Shown one piece after another: positions 38,836 through 50,645 of a stretch of DNA of 64,000 nt. The notes beneath the pieces were generated by a model. It ran no database searches, was not told the origin of the DNA, and saw only the letters and a program-made list of their open reading frames with translations. The position numbers were made by a program, and so were the translations under genes. Numbering within the stretch: position 1 is the first letter of the stretch; each line of letters opens with the position of its first letter. The DNA lies in the NCBI RefSeq assembly GCF_037975245.1, contig NC_092575.1, forward strand, positions 25,634,841 through 25,698,840. The letters run 5' to 3'. Source of the DNA: Apostichopus japonicus (Eukaryota; Echinodermata; Holothuroidea; Aspidochirotida; Stichopodidae).

Positions 38836-40980
38836 ATAGAATTTGTAGCAACCTCGTAGATTCATTCGAAAGTTTTGATTTACTATAAAGGATTTGAAGA
38901 AACATTGTAGATTGAAAGTTGTTCACAGTTTTTGATTGGTAGATGTTTTAACATGATTTAGACACCACACGTTAATACACGAAAGAACAAATAAGAAAGT
39001 GCACCATGGAGAAAGAATTGTTTTGACTGTATTTCTGCAATGTAAAATGACAGTTATCGCGAGAAGAACTATGCGATTAATCGACTAAAACAAATTGTCG
39101 AAAATCGGCACAACTGTGACTGTTCTTATTAATATTCATATTTCATACATTTCAAAGACTTTTTTCATTTTGCATGAATGTTAAAGTATTAAGAGATGAA
39201 CTGTAATATGAAAGTTTATTCCAAACCTTTGCACTGTCTCTACCATTTGCACTTGAAATTTAAAATTCCTTCCAAAGCATCACAATGTTACTGTGGAATT
39301 GCCCTTTTACTAACTTAAACTAAGTTAAAGTTAGACCACATGCCTGGGCTAACGATCTCCTAGGCCCCACTTACCATAGGCTAGGGCAAATAGGGGACCT
39401 AAGTTAGGGCTAGGCTACTTAGGCCTAGTAACTTACAATGTAGCATAGTTTGTAGGCCTAATCCAATTTAAGACTTAAAGTGAGTAGGCTAGTATTACTG
39501 GATCATGTATCTCGGATCCGGCCGAGGTGTTATAATTTGCAATTTACCATTGAATAATAGTTTGGCATCGAGTTTACCATTGGATAATAGTGTGGCATAG
39601 GTTAGGGATTTCAAATGTTGTACTTTTGAATCGTTATTTGTAATTGTTATTTGTCTCTGTGTGTACATTCTGTCGTTGCATATCAATGTTTTATCATCAT
39701 TTTGATATATGTTGTATTTGTGAATGATTATTGGTAATTATATGTATGGTGATAGTGTAAACGGAAAAGAATATGATAACTCTTCATTTGTCTCTGTGTG
39801 TTTATTATGTCGCTGCATTTAAACCATGGTTTATTATGGCAAATATTAATTGTGATAGTGTAAATGATAGGAATATAAAACATTGCATTTGTCTCCATGT
39901 GCGTCAAAGTGGCATAGTTACATTTGAACGAAATGAAACGACACACCATTTGAGTTCAGATAAAAATCCAATATTATTCTTAGTCCATCCTATATGTAAC
40001 CCTCCTTTCCTTCGGTCAAGGTAATTAGGACAATGGGTTGGCAATATGTGTATCAAGTAGGCCTAGACAGGATAAAATTGTCCCCATGTCCGAATGGTTT
40101 AATGCTGATATTCAAAACAACTGCTGAGTCAGTTCTACATAGGTTTACAATGAGAGACACAAAACACAAAGAAATGTTCCATGAACTACTTATATTTTCA
40201 ATCCTCCAATTGTGGGAAATGGGGATGTTATAAGGCTATCAATGGCACAAAACAATAAAAAGGATCTACATTACAAATGTGTCAACTTGACCACACTCTT
40301 AAATATTAATTCTTGCAGATACATTACATATACTGGTTACTGTGGTACTGAACACTGTACATCAAGATGCAGCACAGGTGGTATAGACAATATTAACAAT
40401 AATAAGGTAACAGTGTGCACTGTACTATACACTAAACATTTAGAAGTTAAACTTAAACCTATTGTCTATGGCCATGAAAAAGGTTACAATAAAAGGAATA
40501 CTTAAACTTATCTGATTTTACACTGGTGCTGTCGCAACTGCTCACTTTCTTGCTTAAAAGCGGAAAGTTAATTTTCGCGAATTAAGGTTCCGGTGTACAT
40601 CAGTGTGCTCCGTAATAAACTCCGTAATAAACTGCAGTCCAGCGATTTACAAAATGGTATGACAAATTAATAAAATAGTTTAGAGTGACCGTCTACAGCC
40701 CGGTGGGTAGCATCCGGTTCCTTAGGTAAATACATGTATGGGTGTACGTGTATAGGTGTACGATTGCGTATGCATGTATGCAAGTCACTTGTCGTGACCC
40801 CCGAGAAACACCCAAAATGTCCATAAATGTGGCTGAAATGAATACAAAGGATACGTAACATAATCTACAATAAATAAACAGGTCTATTAGAGTCATAAAT
40901 TATCGCTTTTATTTGTAAAAATAATTCTTAACTTCGGTCGAAAATCGAATTCTTAAAAATTCCATACTCAATCGCGGTAC
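38836..40980. other. Spacer; AGGCCT-rich patch and a short duplication
   Basis: AGGCCT/CTAGG words cluster at about 39340-39470, a texture I associate with echinoderm spacer DNA. TTTACCATT(G)(A/G)ATAATAGT is duplicated 30 bp apart at about 39542-39600, and ATTTGTCTC(T/C)(G/A)TGTG recurs at about 39649, 39785 and 39887, suggesting old tandem copies. Open frames at 40033-40233 and 40212-40505 have no recognisable family. Confidence 0.4.
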
Positions 40981-40984
40981 TGAG

Positions 40985-41600
40985 CTATACCCTGAGGTGG
41001 AGCTGAGTTTTAACCTCGAAAAACACCCTAATTGTCCTTAAATGTATCTAAAATATATAAAAAGTATTTCAACAAACTCTGGAATAAATACCTAGTCCTT
41101 TTTATAGAGTCTTTACCTTTTTGTAGAAAGCAACCCCAATTAAGATTTTCATTGTATCAAAGTCCGTACGAAGCTTCTGTAAAGCTTTTGTCCGCTAGGT
41201 GGACCTAAATTTCGTGGGCGCAACTGTCTTACATATCGATATCTACCCCGAGGTGGAGAAGTTCAAAGCTGTAACCCCTGATGGATATATACGCAGACAT
41301 GGAATGAAATAAATATGAAATGTTAGTTGTGAATTCAGCAGAGTCGTATGATCACGTGAGGCCATAGAAATTGAAGTAGGGAGAATGACGTCTTGCGAAT
41401 TATAATGAAGTCAGCCATCCAATTGGTGGCGCTTTGCTTGTACGGCAAGAATGTGCCGGCGCGTAATACAAACACTACGTCTTCGACATAACTAAAGTGA
41501 TAAAGCTGACATAAATCACTCGAAATGGTGAAATCGTGTGCCACATTTGGGTGCCAAAATCATCAAAAGTGTGGCAGTGGACTGTAGTTTCACATGTTAT
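40985..41600 (+). pseudogene. THAP zinc-finger N-terminus remnant (P-element-like or THAP gene)
   Basis: An ATG at 41525 opens MVKSCATFGCQNHQKCGSGL, followed by an in-frame TAG and then FH. THAP domains begin with this pattern (CxxxxC with a Gly before the second Cys, a basic stretch, GSG, then SFH..P). The stop takes the place of the residue before FH, so this is most likely a dead copy. Upstream, TACC(C)CGAGGTGGAG-type words at 40988 and 41244, each followed by a TAACC(C)C word, repeat about 256 bp apart. This would fit the repeat-rich 5' part of a P-like DNA transposon, but inverted ends were not found. Confidence 0.5.
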
Positions 41601-43947
41601 TCTTAGGAAGCGATAGTAGAAGCAAATTACATAGGAATCTAATTACTTTACTCGTGTCGTCTGCTCAGCTGCTGTATTGTTATTCACTGGACCCTGGATA
41701 TTGTTAACTTATAGGCCCCTAGACCGGCTACGGCTCCTTTCGGATGCGATATGACTAAAGCCTATTGACAAAGATTATCACCATCTCAGTTTACTTAAAA
41801 GCGTATCCCTAACGATAGATCCACATGCCAAAATAACATGGGATGACTGTTAAAATGTTTTGGACAATACTAGGAAATAGGCTTGGTCTAACTTAGGCCT
41901 ATGTACGTAGCCTTGCCCTTGGTCTAACTTAGCTTAGCTTAGGTCATAACTTAAGTGTAGAATATTTTAGTCATCCAGAACCTATCCAGAATTGTGCAAA
42001 TATTCAAACACATCCGCCATTTGCAACATATTCACAACACTGTGATTTTAGGGCATGATGATATTCACAAACCATTGCTCGGACAAAGCTCTGTAGGCAA
42101 AACGACACACTCAAGCCAATACTCGTGCTAACATCTCATCTTTTGATGGATGTGACTGAATGTAGACATGCATCAAACTTGTTCACTCTCACTTCATAAG
42201 GTGGGATCTGTTACTTTACATAAAGTTTTTCACGGCATTTTACAGAGACAACTATGACACTATTTGAGTGGAGCACTTAATAATACACGAAAGAAAAATG
42301 TTAACAATTGTGCCTCTCAGATACCGGAAATTATACTTTCCAGATTTTAAAAGTTGCACAAAACACTCCACGAACTCGAGTCATAAGAGACGGAAAAGGT
42401 TTTCAAAGTTGGTTCTTAAGTCAAGCGTATAGTACTTACCACTCTGGTCGCCATAACATGTCTCTGTCTGTGCAAAGTATACCTACTCTTTCCAAAAAAA
42501 AAACGGGTAAAATCAAATTCAATTTCAACGTCGAACGCACAATGTATGTATGAAGACGTACAAACGATCTGGCTTTTTTTGCCGTACAACGCACAGCGCC
42601 CTCACTTTTTGAAGGCGTCACTGCTTGATCGCTTAAACACAGCGATACACTGTGTCAGCATTCTTCCTAGTTCAATTTCTATGAGTGAAGCTGACACGTC
42701 AGTGGCTCGGGTTTAAATATTTGATAACGCGAGATAACGCGCAAAGGGAAGCCAATCACAACACAGTAAATATACCCGCAAATAATCAACGAAACCGAAA
42801 GTAGGTGTGCCTAAAAATGTACAGAATTCTTTAAGTGACGCAATAATTTAAAATACGAATCAAACTGACACAAACAACACACGGCCTAGGAAAACCATAA
42901 AACAATAGCGTGTGCAAGAGGGAATGGGTTAGTTCCAACCATATCCGATAGTCGGGGGATGTTTCAGTCGGGGAATGTTTTGGATTCAGCCAGGGAAGAG
43001 CTGGACTACTGCTACGGGTGGCAAAATTGTGAGTTCAGGGCTATATAGATCTAACTTATGCTCTAAAATGCCTCAGAATACATTATTTAACGTCTCCATC
43101 ACATTTTTCTAGCGGGAGCACTCCAACTCACCCCCCCCCCCTCCCCCGCCCCAATATATAGGAGAGAGCTTCAATGACACCAGTGCAACACTTTCTCTTT
43201 TTTAAATGCTTGATTTGCCTCTGGTCATTCTATAAAGGTTCAGATACCCACCTTGATAAATCAGGGGGGGGGGGATTTAATCAGTTGGGGAAAATTTTAA
43301 TTTACTTTTAATTATCATACAATCGTACGTTTTGAACTGTATTTGTATAGCCCAAACCTTGCGTTCAGAACTACTTACATAAAGCTAGTTTATATGTGCG
43401 TAATATCTATCAGAATGCAGTATTGGAAGTTTAAAGCTTTTTTACTGAGGTATGACCCTCAGGACACTCATCCATCCATCCTGTTCAATATTATTTCCGT
43501 TCTGTTGTCATTATGTGATCATAAAAAGCGTTTCATTTTACCGCATTTTATTTTCATTTGCAATCTTATTCAATAGTATTTGTTCGCTTGACAATACAGA
43601 TCATATTCCGTCCATCATAAAGGAGAGTGAGAGATGAAGCCAAATATTTGCAACATCAATTCTTCCGCACAGCATTTTTTTATATTTTACATTATTGCTA
43701 TTATTTTTTTGCGGAATCATAATTTGTTTTAAAACTAAAATCGTAAACAATGCCATTCGTTGTATTAATTAGACAGGGCTATCATAAAAACGAGTGATAG
43801 AAGAAGCCCAATATCAGAGAGTTTATTTGGAAGTTAATTAGACTAAGTAAGATCGATTGCTATATTACTTTGGAAAAATCGCTGTATAGGTTAAGAAAGC
43901 AAAGATGGATACTTGAAACCTGAGATCAACACACCAGAAAAATTGCA
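41601..43947. other. Spacer with C-runs and G-runs
   Basis: C-run at about 43131-43142 and G-run at about 43264-43273. No gene or repeat structure that I can support. Confidence 0.45.
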
Positions 43948-43989
43948 CTTCACGACCGGTTTCGTCCTTTTGGGACTCACCAGGCGAAG
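43948..43989 (-). ncRNA. Hammerhead ribozyme fold with one core substitution
   Basis: Reading the minus strand: stem I CTTCGC (43989-43984), core CTGGTGA (43983-43977), stem II GTCC / CAAAA loop / GGAC (43976-43964), GAA plus A (43963-43960), a three-pair stem III ACC/GGT (43960-43955) without loop, C at the cleavage site (43954), then GTGAAG (43953-43948) pairing stem I over six positions with one G-U. All parts of a minimal hammerhead are present in order. The single departure is CTGGTGA for CTGANGA (A6 to G), which is expected to impair cleavage. The loop-less palindromic stem III is like the minimal, dimer-acting hammerheads reported in Penelope-like elements. Confidence 0.75.
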
Positions 43990-44990
43990 GTTAAATCGAA
44001 CACGGGATCTTGTGTCACAGACCGTACAAGTCCGTACCACTCGAACATAGTGTGTGTGAATGCGTATGTGAATGTGAATGCGTATGTGAATACGTGTGTG
44101 AATGCGTATAAACTGGCTTTGTATAACTGTCAAAAGAAGAAGAGAAGATGAAGAGAAGGCAAGTTTAGAAGGCAAGTGTTTGGGTTATATTGTTGGCACT
44201 TTGGATGGAAGAATGAGATATAAGGGCATTGACGGGACGATCCGGTATGGAGGGCGCACAGTGTAAAAAGGTTATAGGTTCATTCTAGGGAAGGTAGAAT
44301 TATGTGCCAAGGTTGTGGGGAGACAGGTAAGCGAGGAACGGAGTAAATTGATGAATAATGTTAGTATTTCAACCAACTAATCTGATAAAAAAAAAACAGA
44401 CACAGTGTACCCTATGCACTAATTAACAACTGTAAAATGATTACCGTTGTGTTTCTTTCAACCAACTGTAGTGTGCTAGAGGCCGTGTTATTCCGCCATT
44501 GGTACTTTCCGCCATAGAAAATTTGCGACATGTTACTGCCAAATTGTACACGTGTGTAGTTAGTTCCATCCTCACATGGTTGATTTTGAATGGAAAAAAA
44601 AGAAGAAAAAAATCATGGTTGAGCGCCTGGGGAACTTCCCCCCGAGGCCCTGCCCATGCCCTCTTTTCGTCCCGTAGGACCTGGCGAGGAGTTAGTTCCA
44701 TTGATACCTTCTAAGTATGTTTACATCGGGTGTTCCAAATAGTTGGAAAACAGCCCTAAGCAGTATTTCTGTTTGGTCCGGTTCCGGTCTCGTACTCATC
44801 CCAGTACCTAGACAGACTAGTCTGTATATGGATTGTAAACCTTCTTTTGCAGTTGGAAGCTTGATTCGCAACGCAACACTGTATACACACCTACATACCT
44901 CATTCACAAGTAAAAATTTACTCTAGTTTTTAAGCTGTTTAAAATGAACAATCGGATATATCTGACGGGCAGACGATGAGACAATATGGC
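43990..44990. other. Spacer with a GTGTGAATGC-type short repeat
   Basis: At about 44045-44112 units like GTGAATGCGTAT recur with a 12-bp spacing. The rest up to the satellite block has no recognisable gene; frames at 44441-44926 overlap on both strands without motifs. Confidence 0.5.
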
Positions 44991-47900
44991 ACGCAGTCAA
45001 TCAGACAATCAGACCATCATTAAATCTTAAACGCAGACAATCAGGCAGCCAATGATTCAATCAGCCAATGTGCCATAAACAATGAGAAGCGCAGCCAATT
45101 ACACGCGCAGCCAATCACACGCACAGACAATCAGACGCGCAGCCAATCAGACAATCAGACGCGCAGACAATCAGACGCGCAGCCAAGCAGACAATCAGAA
45201 GCCCAGCCAATGAAACAATCAGACGCGCAGACAATCAGATGCCCAGCCAATCAGAAAATCAGACTCCCAGACATGTAGCCAATCAGGAAATCAGACAATC
45301 AGACGCGCAGCCAATCAGCCAATCAGACAATCGGACAATCAGACAATCAGACCCACAGCCAATCAGACAAATTAGACGCGCAGCCAATCAGAAGCACAGC
45401 CAATCAGACGCGCAAAAATTAGACAATCAGACGCGCAGCCAATCAGACAATCACACGCGCAGCCAATCAGACAATCACACGCGCAGCCAATCAGAGGCGC
45501 AGCCAATCAGATGCGCAGACGATCAGAAAATCAGACGCACAGCCTGTCAGACAATCAGACGAAAAGCCAATCAGACAATCAGACAATCAGACGCGCAGCC
45601 AATCAGACAATCACACGCGCAGCCAATCAGAGGCGCAGCCAATCAGACAATTAGACGCGCAGCCATTCAGCTAATCAGCCATTCAGCCATTCAGCCAATC
45701 AGCCAATCAGCCAATCAGACAATCAGACGCGCAGCTAATCAGCCAATCAGCCAATCAAACAATGAGACGCCCAGACAATCAGACAATCAGACGCGCAGCC
45801 ATTCAGACAATCAGACGCCCAGCCAATCAGACAATCACACGCCCAGCCAATCAGACAATCAGACGCCAGGACATGCAGACAATCAGACACGCAGCCAATC
45901 AGCCAATCAGCCAATCAGAAAATCAGATGCGCAGACGCACAGTCAATCAGACAATGAGACTCCCAGCCAATCAGACAATCAGACGCCCAGCCAATCAGAA
46001 AATGAGACGCCCAGACATGCAGCCAATCAGACAATCCGACGCGCAGCCAATAAGCCAATCAGACAATCGGACAATCAGACAATCAGACCGACAGCCAATC
46101 AGACGCGCAGCCAATCAGACGCGCAGACGCACAGCCAATCAGACGCACAGCCAATCAGACGAAAAGCCAATCAGACAATCAGACGTCCCGTATGCAGACA
46201 ATCAGACGCGCAGCCAATCAGACGCGCAGACGCACAGCCAATCAGACGCACAGCTAATCAGACAATCAGACGCGCAGCCAATCAGACAATGAGACGCCCA
46301 GCCAATCAGACAATGAGACACCCAGCCAATCAGACAATCAGACGCCCAGCCAATCAGACAATCAGACGCCAGGACATGCAGACAATCAGACACGCAGCCA
46401 ATCAGCCAATCAGAAAATCAGATGCGCAGACGCACAGTCAATCAGACAATGAGACTCCCAGCCAATCAGACAATCAGACGCCCAGCCAATCAGAAAATGA
46501 GACGCCCAGACATGCAGCCAATCAGACAATCCGACGCGCAGCCAATAAGCCAATCAGACAATCGGACAATCAGACAATCAGACCGACAGCCAATCAGACA
46601 ATCAGACAAATGAGACGCGCGGCCAATCAGAAGCGTAGACAATCAGACGCGGAGCTAATCAGACAATCACACGCGCAGCCAATCACACGCGCAGCCAATC
46701 ACACGCCCAGACAATCAGACGCGCAGACAATTAGACGCGCATCCATTCAGCTAATCAGCCAATCAGACAATCAGACAATGAGACGCGCAGCCAATCAGAC
46801 GCCCAGCCAGTCAGACAATCAGACGCCCAGACATGCAGACAATCAGACGCGCAGCCAATCAGACAATCAGACGCCGCAGACGCACAGCCAATCAGACGCA
46901 CAGCCAATCAGACAATTATACGCGCAGCTAATCAGACAATCAGACGCCCAGCCTATCAGACAATTAGACGCCCCGTATGCAGACAATCAGACGCCCAGCC
47001 AATCAGACGCGCAGACGCACAGCCAATCAGACGCACAGCTAATCAGACAATCAGACGCGCAGCCAATCAGACAATGAGACGCCCAGCCAATCAGACAATG
47101 AGACACCCAGCCAATCAGACAATCAGACGCCCAGCCAATCAGACAATCAGACGCCAGGACATGCAGCCAATCAGACACGCAGCCAATCAGAAAATCAGAC
47201 ACGCAGACGCACAGCCAATCAGACAATGAGACGCCCGGCCAATCAGACAATCAGACGCCCAGCCAATCAGACAATCAGACGCCCAGCCAATCAGACAATC
47301 AGACGCCAGGACATGCAGCCAATCAGACAATCAGACACGCAGACAATCAGCCAATCAGAAAATCAGATGCGCAGACGCACAGTCAATCAGACAATGAGAC
47401 GCCCGGCCAATCAGACAATGAGACTCCCAGCCAATCAGACAATCAGACGCCCAGCCAATCAGAAAATCAGACTCCCAGACATGCAGCCAATCAGAAAATC
47501 GGACGCGCAGCCAATAAGCCAATCAGACAATCGGACAATCAGACAATCAGACCGACAGCCAATCAGACAAATTAGACGCGCGGCCAATCAGAAGCGCAGA
47601 CAATCACACGCGCAGCTAATCAGACAATCAGACAATCACACGCGCAGCCAATCACACGCGCAGACAATCAGACGCCCAGCCAATCAGACAATTAGACGCA
47701 CAGCCATTCAGCTAATCAGCCAATCAGACAATGAGACGCGCAGCCAATCAGACAATCAGACGCCCAGCCAATCAGACAATCAGACGCCCAGATATGCAGC
47801 CAATCAGACAATCAGACGCGCAGCCAATCAGACAATCAGACGCGCAGACGCACAGCCAATCAGACGCACAGCCAATCAGACAATTATACGCGCAGCCAAT

Positions 47901-49195
47901 CAGACAATCAGACGCCCAACCAATCAGACGCACAGCTAATCAGACGCGCAGACGCACAGCCAATCAGACGCACAGACAATTATTCGCGCCGCCAATCAGA
48001 CAATCAGACGCCCAGCCAATCAGACAATTAGACGCCCCGTATGCAGACAATCAGACGCGCAGCCAGTCAGACAATCAGACGCGCAGACGCACAGCCAGTT
48101 AGACGCACAGCTAATCAGACAATCAGATGCGCAGCCAATCAGACAATGAGACGCCCAGCCAATCAGACAATGAGACACCCAGCCAATCAGACAATCAGAC
48201 GCCCAGCCAATCAGACAATCAGACGCCAGGACATGCAGCCAATCAGACAATCAGACACGCAGACAATCAGTCAATCAGAAAATCAGATGCGCAGACGCAC
48301 AGCCAATCAGACAATGAGACGCCCAGCCAATCAGACAATCAGACGCCCAGCCAATCAGAAAATCAGACGCCCAGACATGCAGCCAATCAGACAATCAGAC
48401 GCGCAGCCAATAAGCCAATCAGACAATCGGACAATCAGACAATCAGACCGACAGCCAATCAGACAAATTAGACGCGCGGCCAATCAGAAGCGCAGACAAT
48501 CAGACGCGCAGCTAATCAGACAATCACACGCGCAGCCAATCAGACAATCACACGCGCAGCCAATCACACGCGCAGACAATCAGACGCCCAGCCAATCAGA
48601 CAATTAGACGCACAGCCATTCAGCTAATCAGCCAATCAGACAATCAGACAATGAGACGCGCAGCCAATCAGACAATCAGACGCCCAGACAATCAGACGCC
48701 CAGACATGCAGCCAATCAGACGCGCAGCCAATCAGACGCGCAGACGCACAGCCAATCAGACGCAGAGCCAATCAGAAAATTATACGCGCAGCCAATCAGA
48801 CAATCAGACGCCCAGCCAATCAGACGCACAGCTAATCAGACAATCAGACGCGCAGACGCACAGCCAATCAGACGCACAGCCAATCAGACAATCAGACGCC
48901 CCGTATGCAGACAATCAGACGCGCAGCCAATCAGACGCGCAGACGCACTGCCAATCAGACGCACAGCTAATCAGACAATCAGATGCGCAGCCAATCAGAC
49001 AATGAGACGCCCAGCCAATCAGACAATGAGACACCCAGCCAATCAGACAATCAAACGCCCAGCCAATCAGACAATCAGACGCCAGGACATGCAGCCAATC
49101 AGACACGCAGCCAATCAGAAAATCAGATGCGCAGCCGCTCAGCCAATCAGACAATCAGACGCGCAGCTAATCTGACGCGTAGCCAATCAGACGTG
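44991..49195. repeat. Minisatellite array of CAATCAGA / CGCGCAGC modules, higher-order organised
   Basis: About 4.2 kb of 8-bp modules, chiefly CAATCAGA combined with CGCGCAGC, CGCCCAGC and CGCACAGC, giving 16- and 24-bp words such as CAATCAGACGCGCAGC. Rarer marker words recur at long range: GCCAGGACATGCAG at about 45866, 46368, 47153, 47305, 48225 and 49081, and CCCGTATGCAGAC at about 46187, 46972, 48034 and 48900. This indicates an irregular higher-order unit of about 0.8-1.0 kb with indels and one local 152-bp duplication. AGCCAATCA, a perfect match to the NF-Y consensus RRCCAATSR, occurs very many times. Long frames on both strands come from stop-free modules and are not genes. Confidence 0.95.
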
Positions 49196-50645
49196 CAACC
49201 AATAAGCGTGATAATAAGCGTAACAATAAGCATGACAATAAGCGTGACAATATTCGTGACAATGAGCGTGACAATGAGCGTACAATCGGACAATCAGACA
49301 ATCAGACACGCAGCCAATCAGACAATCAGACGAGCAGCCAATCAGACAATCAGACGCGCACACGCGCAGCCAATCAGACAATTAAACAATCAGACAATCA
49401 GACGAGCAGCCAATCAGACAATCAGACGCGCACACGCGCAGCCAATCAGACAATTAAACAATCAGACAATTAGACAATCAGACACGCAGCCAATCAGTCA
49501 ATTAGATGTGCAGACAATCAGATGCGCAGACAATCAAAAAATCAGACGCACAGCCAGTCAGAGAATCAGACGAAAAGCCAATCAGACAATCAAACAATCA
49601 GCCAATCAGCCAATCAGCCAACCAGCCAACCAGCCAACCAGCCAACCAGCCAATCAGCCAACCAGCCAATCAGCCAATCAGCCAATCAGCCAATCAGCCT
49701 ATCAGTAGAAAGAAAAGCAGAAAGAAAAGAAGACAGAAAAGAAGACAGAAAAGCAGACAGAAAAGCAGACGGAATCGCAGACGGAATCACACACGGACAA
49801 ACACACGGACAAGCACACGGACAAGCACACGGACAAGCACACGGAAAAGCACACGGAAAAGCACACGGACAAGCACACTGAAAGACACACGGACAAGCAC
49901 ACGGACAAGCGCACGGACAAGCACACGGACAAGCAAAGAGACAAGCACAGAGACAAACAGGGACAAGCAGAGACAAGCATAGACAATCAGAGACAAGCAG
50001 AAACAAGTAGAGACATACAGACAAACAGACAAGCAGACAATAAGCGTGACAATATGCGTGACAATAAGCGTGACAATAAGCGTGACAATAAGCGTGACAA
50101 TCGGACAATCAGACACGCAGCCATTCAGACAATCAGATATGCAGCCGGTCGGACAATCACACAATCAAACATGTAGACAAGCAGAAACGCAGAAAATCAG
50201 TCTCGCAGCCAGTCAGACAATCAGACACACAGCCAGTCAGACAATCAGACAATAATACAAGCAGACAATTGTCCACTTAGACAATCAGACAATCAGACGA
50301 TCAGACAATCAGTCATGTAGATAAGCAGAAACGCAGAAAATCAGATCAATCAGAAATCAGATCGTTTAGACAGACAATCAGACAATCACTCAATCAGACA
50401 ATCAGACATGTATACAAGTAGAAACGCAGAAAATCAGACACCTTGTCAGTCAGACAATCATACACGCAGCCAGTTAGCTTATCAGACACGATGACAACCA
50501 GCGTGACTTTCAGTCAGTCAGAAGAGCCGACAGACAAGCACACATTCAGGCAGTCAGTGACGCAGAGATCCAGTCAATCAGAGAATCAGAATTGCAGCCA
50601 GTCAGACAATCAAACACGCAGCCAGTTAGACAATCAGGCTTAGAA
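49196..50645. repeat. Mosaic of 8- and 12-bp tandem modules continuing the array
   Basis: Successive blocks change module. ACAATAAGCGTG-type 12-mers lie at about 49200-49290 and again at 50036-50100. CAATCAGA/CGCGCA modules with a direct duplication lie at about 49320-49460. CCAACCAG/CCAATCAG 8-mers run from 49600 to 49705, AGAAAAGCAGAC 12-mers from about 49710 to 49780, and CACACGGACAAG 12-mers from about 49790 to 49935. AGACAAGC words follow, then decaying ACAATCAG words to 50640. All modules are multiples of four bases. Confidence 0.9.

Noticed and set aside
40033-40505. Two overlapping frames with several cysteines
   Set aside because: No recognisable domain, no intron signals that join them to anything, and similar frames occur by chance in such AT-rich DNA.
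45239-47077. 612-codon open frame (and several of 100-240 codons, both strands) rich in QSD/NQT/PIR repeats
   Set aside because: All forward frames are open over the same repeats because the 8-bp modules lack stop codons. Frame choice is arbitrary, there is no codon bias, and frames break at module indels. A repeat by-product, not a gene.
49686-50164. Long Cys/Val/Leu-rich minus-strand frames that look like a membrane protein
   Set aside because: They are the complement of the 12-bp CACACGGACAAG and AGACAAGC modules; hydrophobicity follows from the repeat composition.
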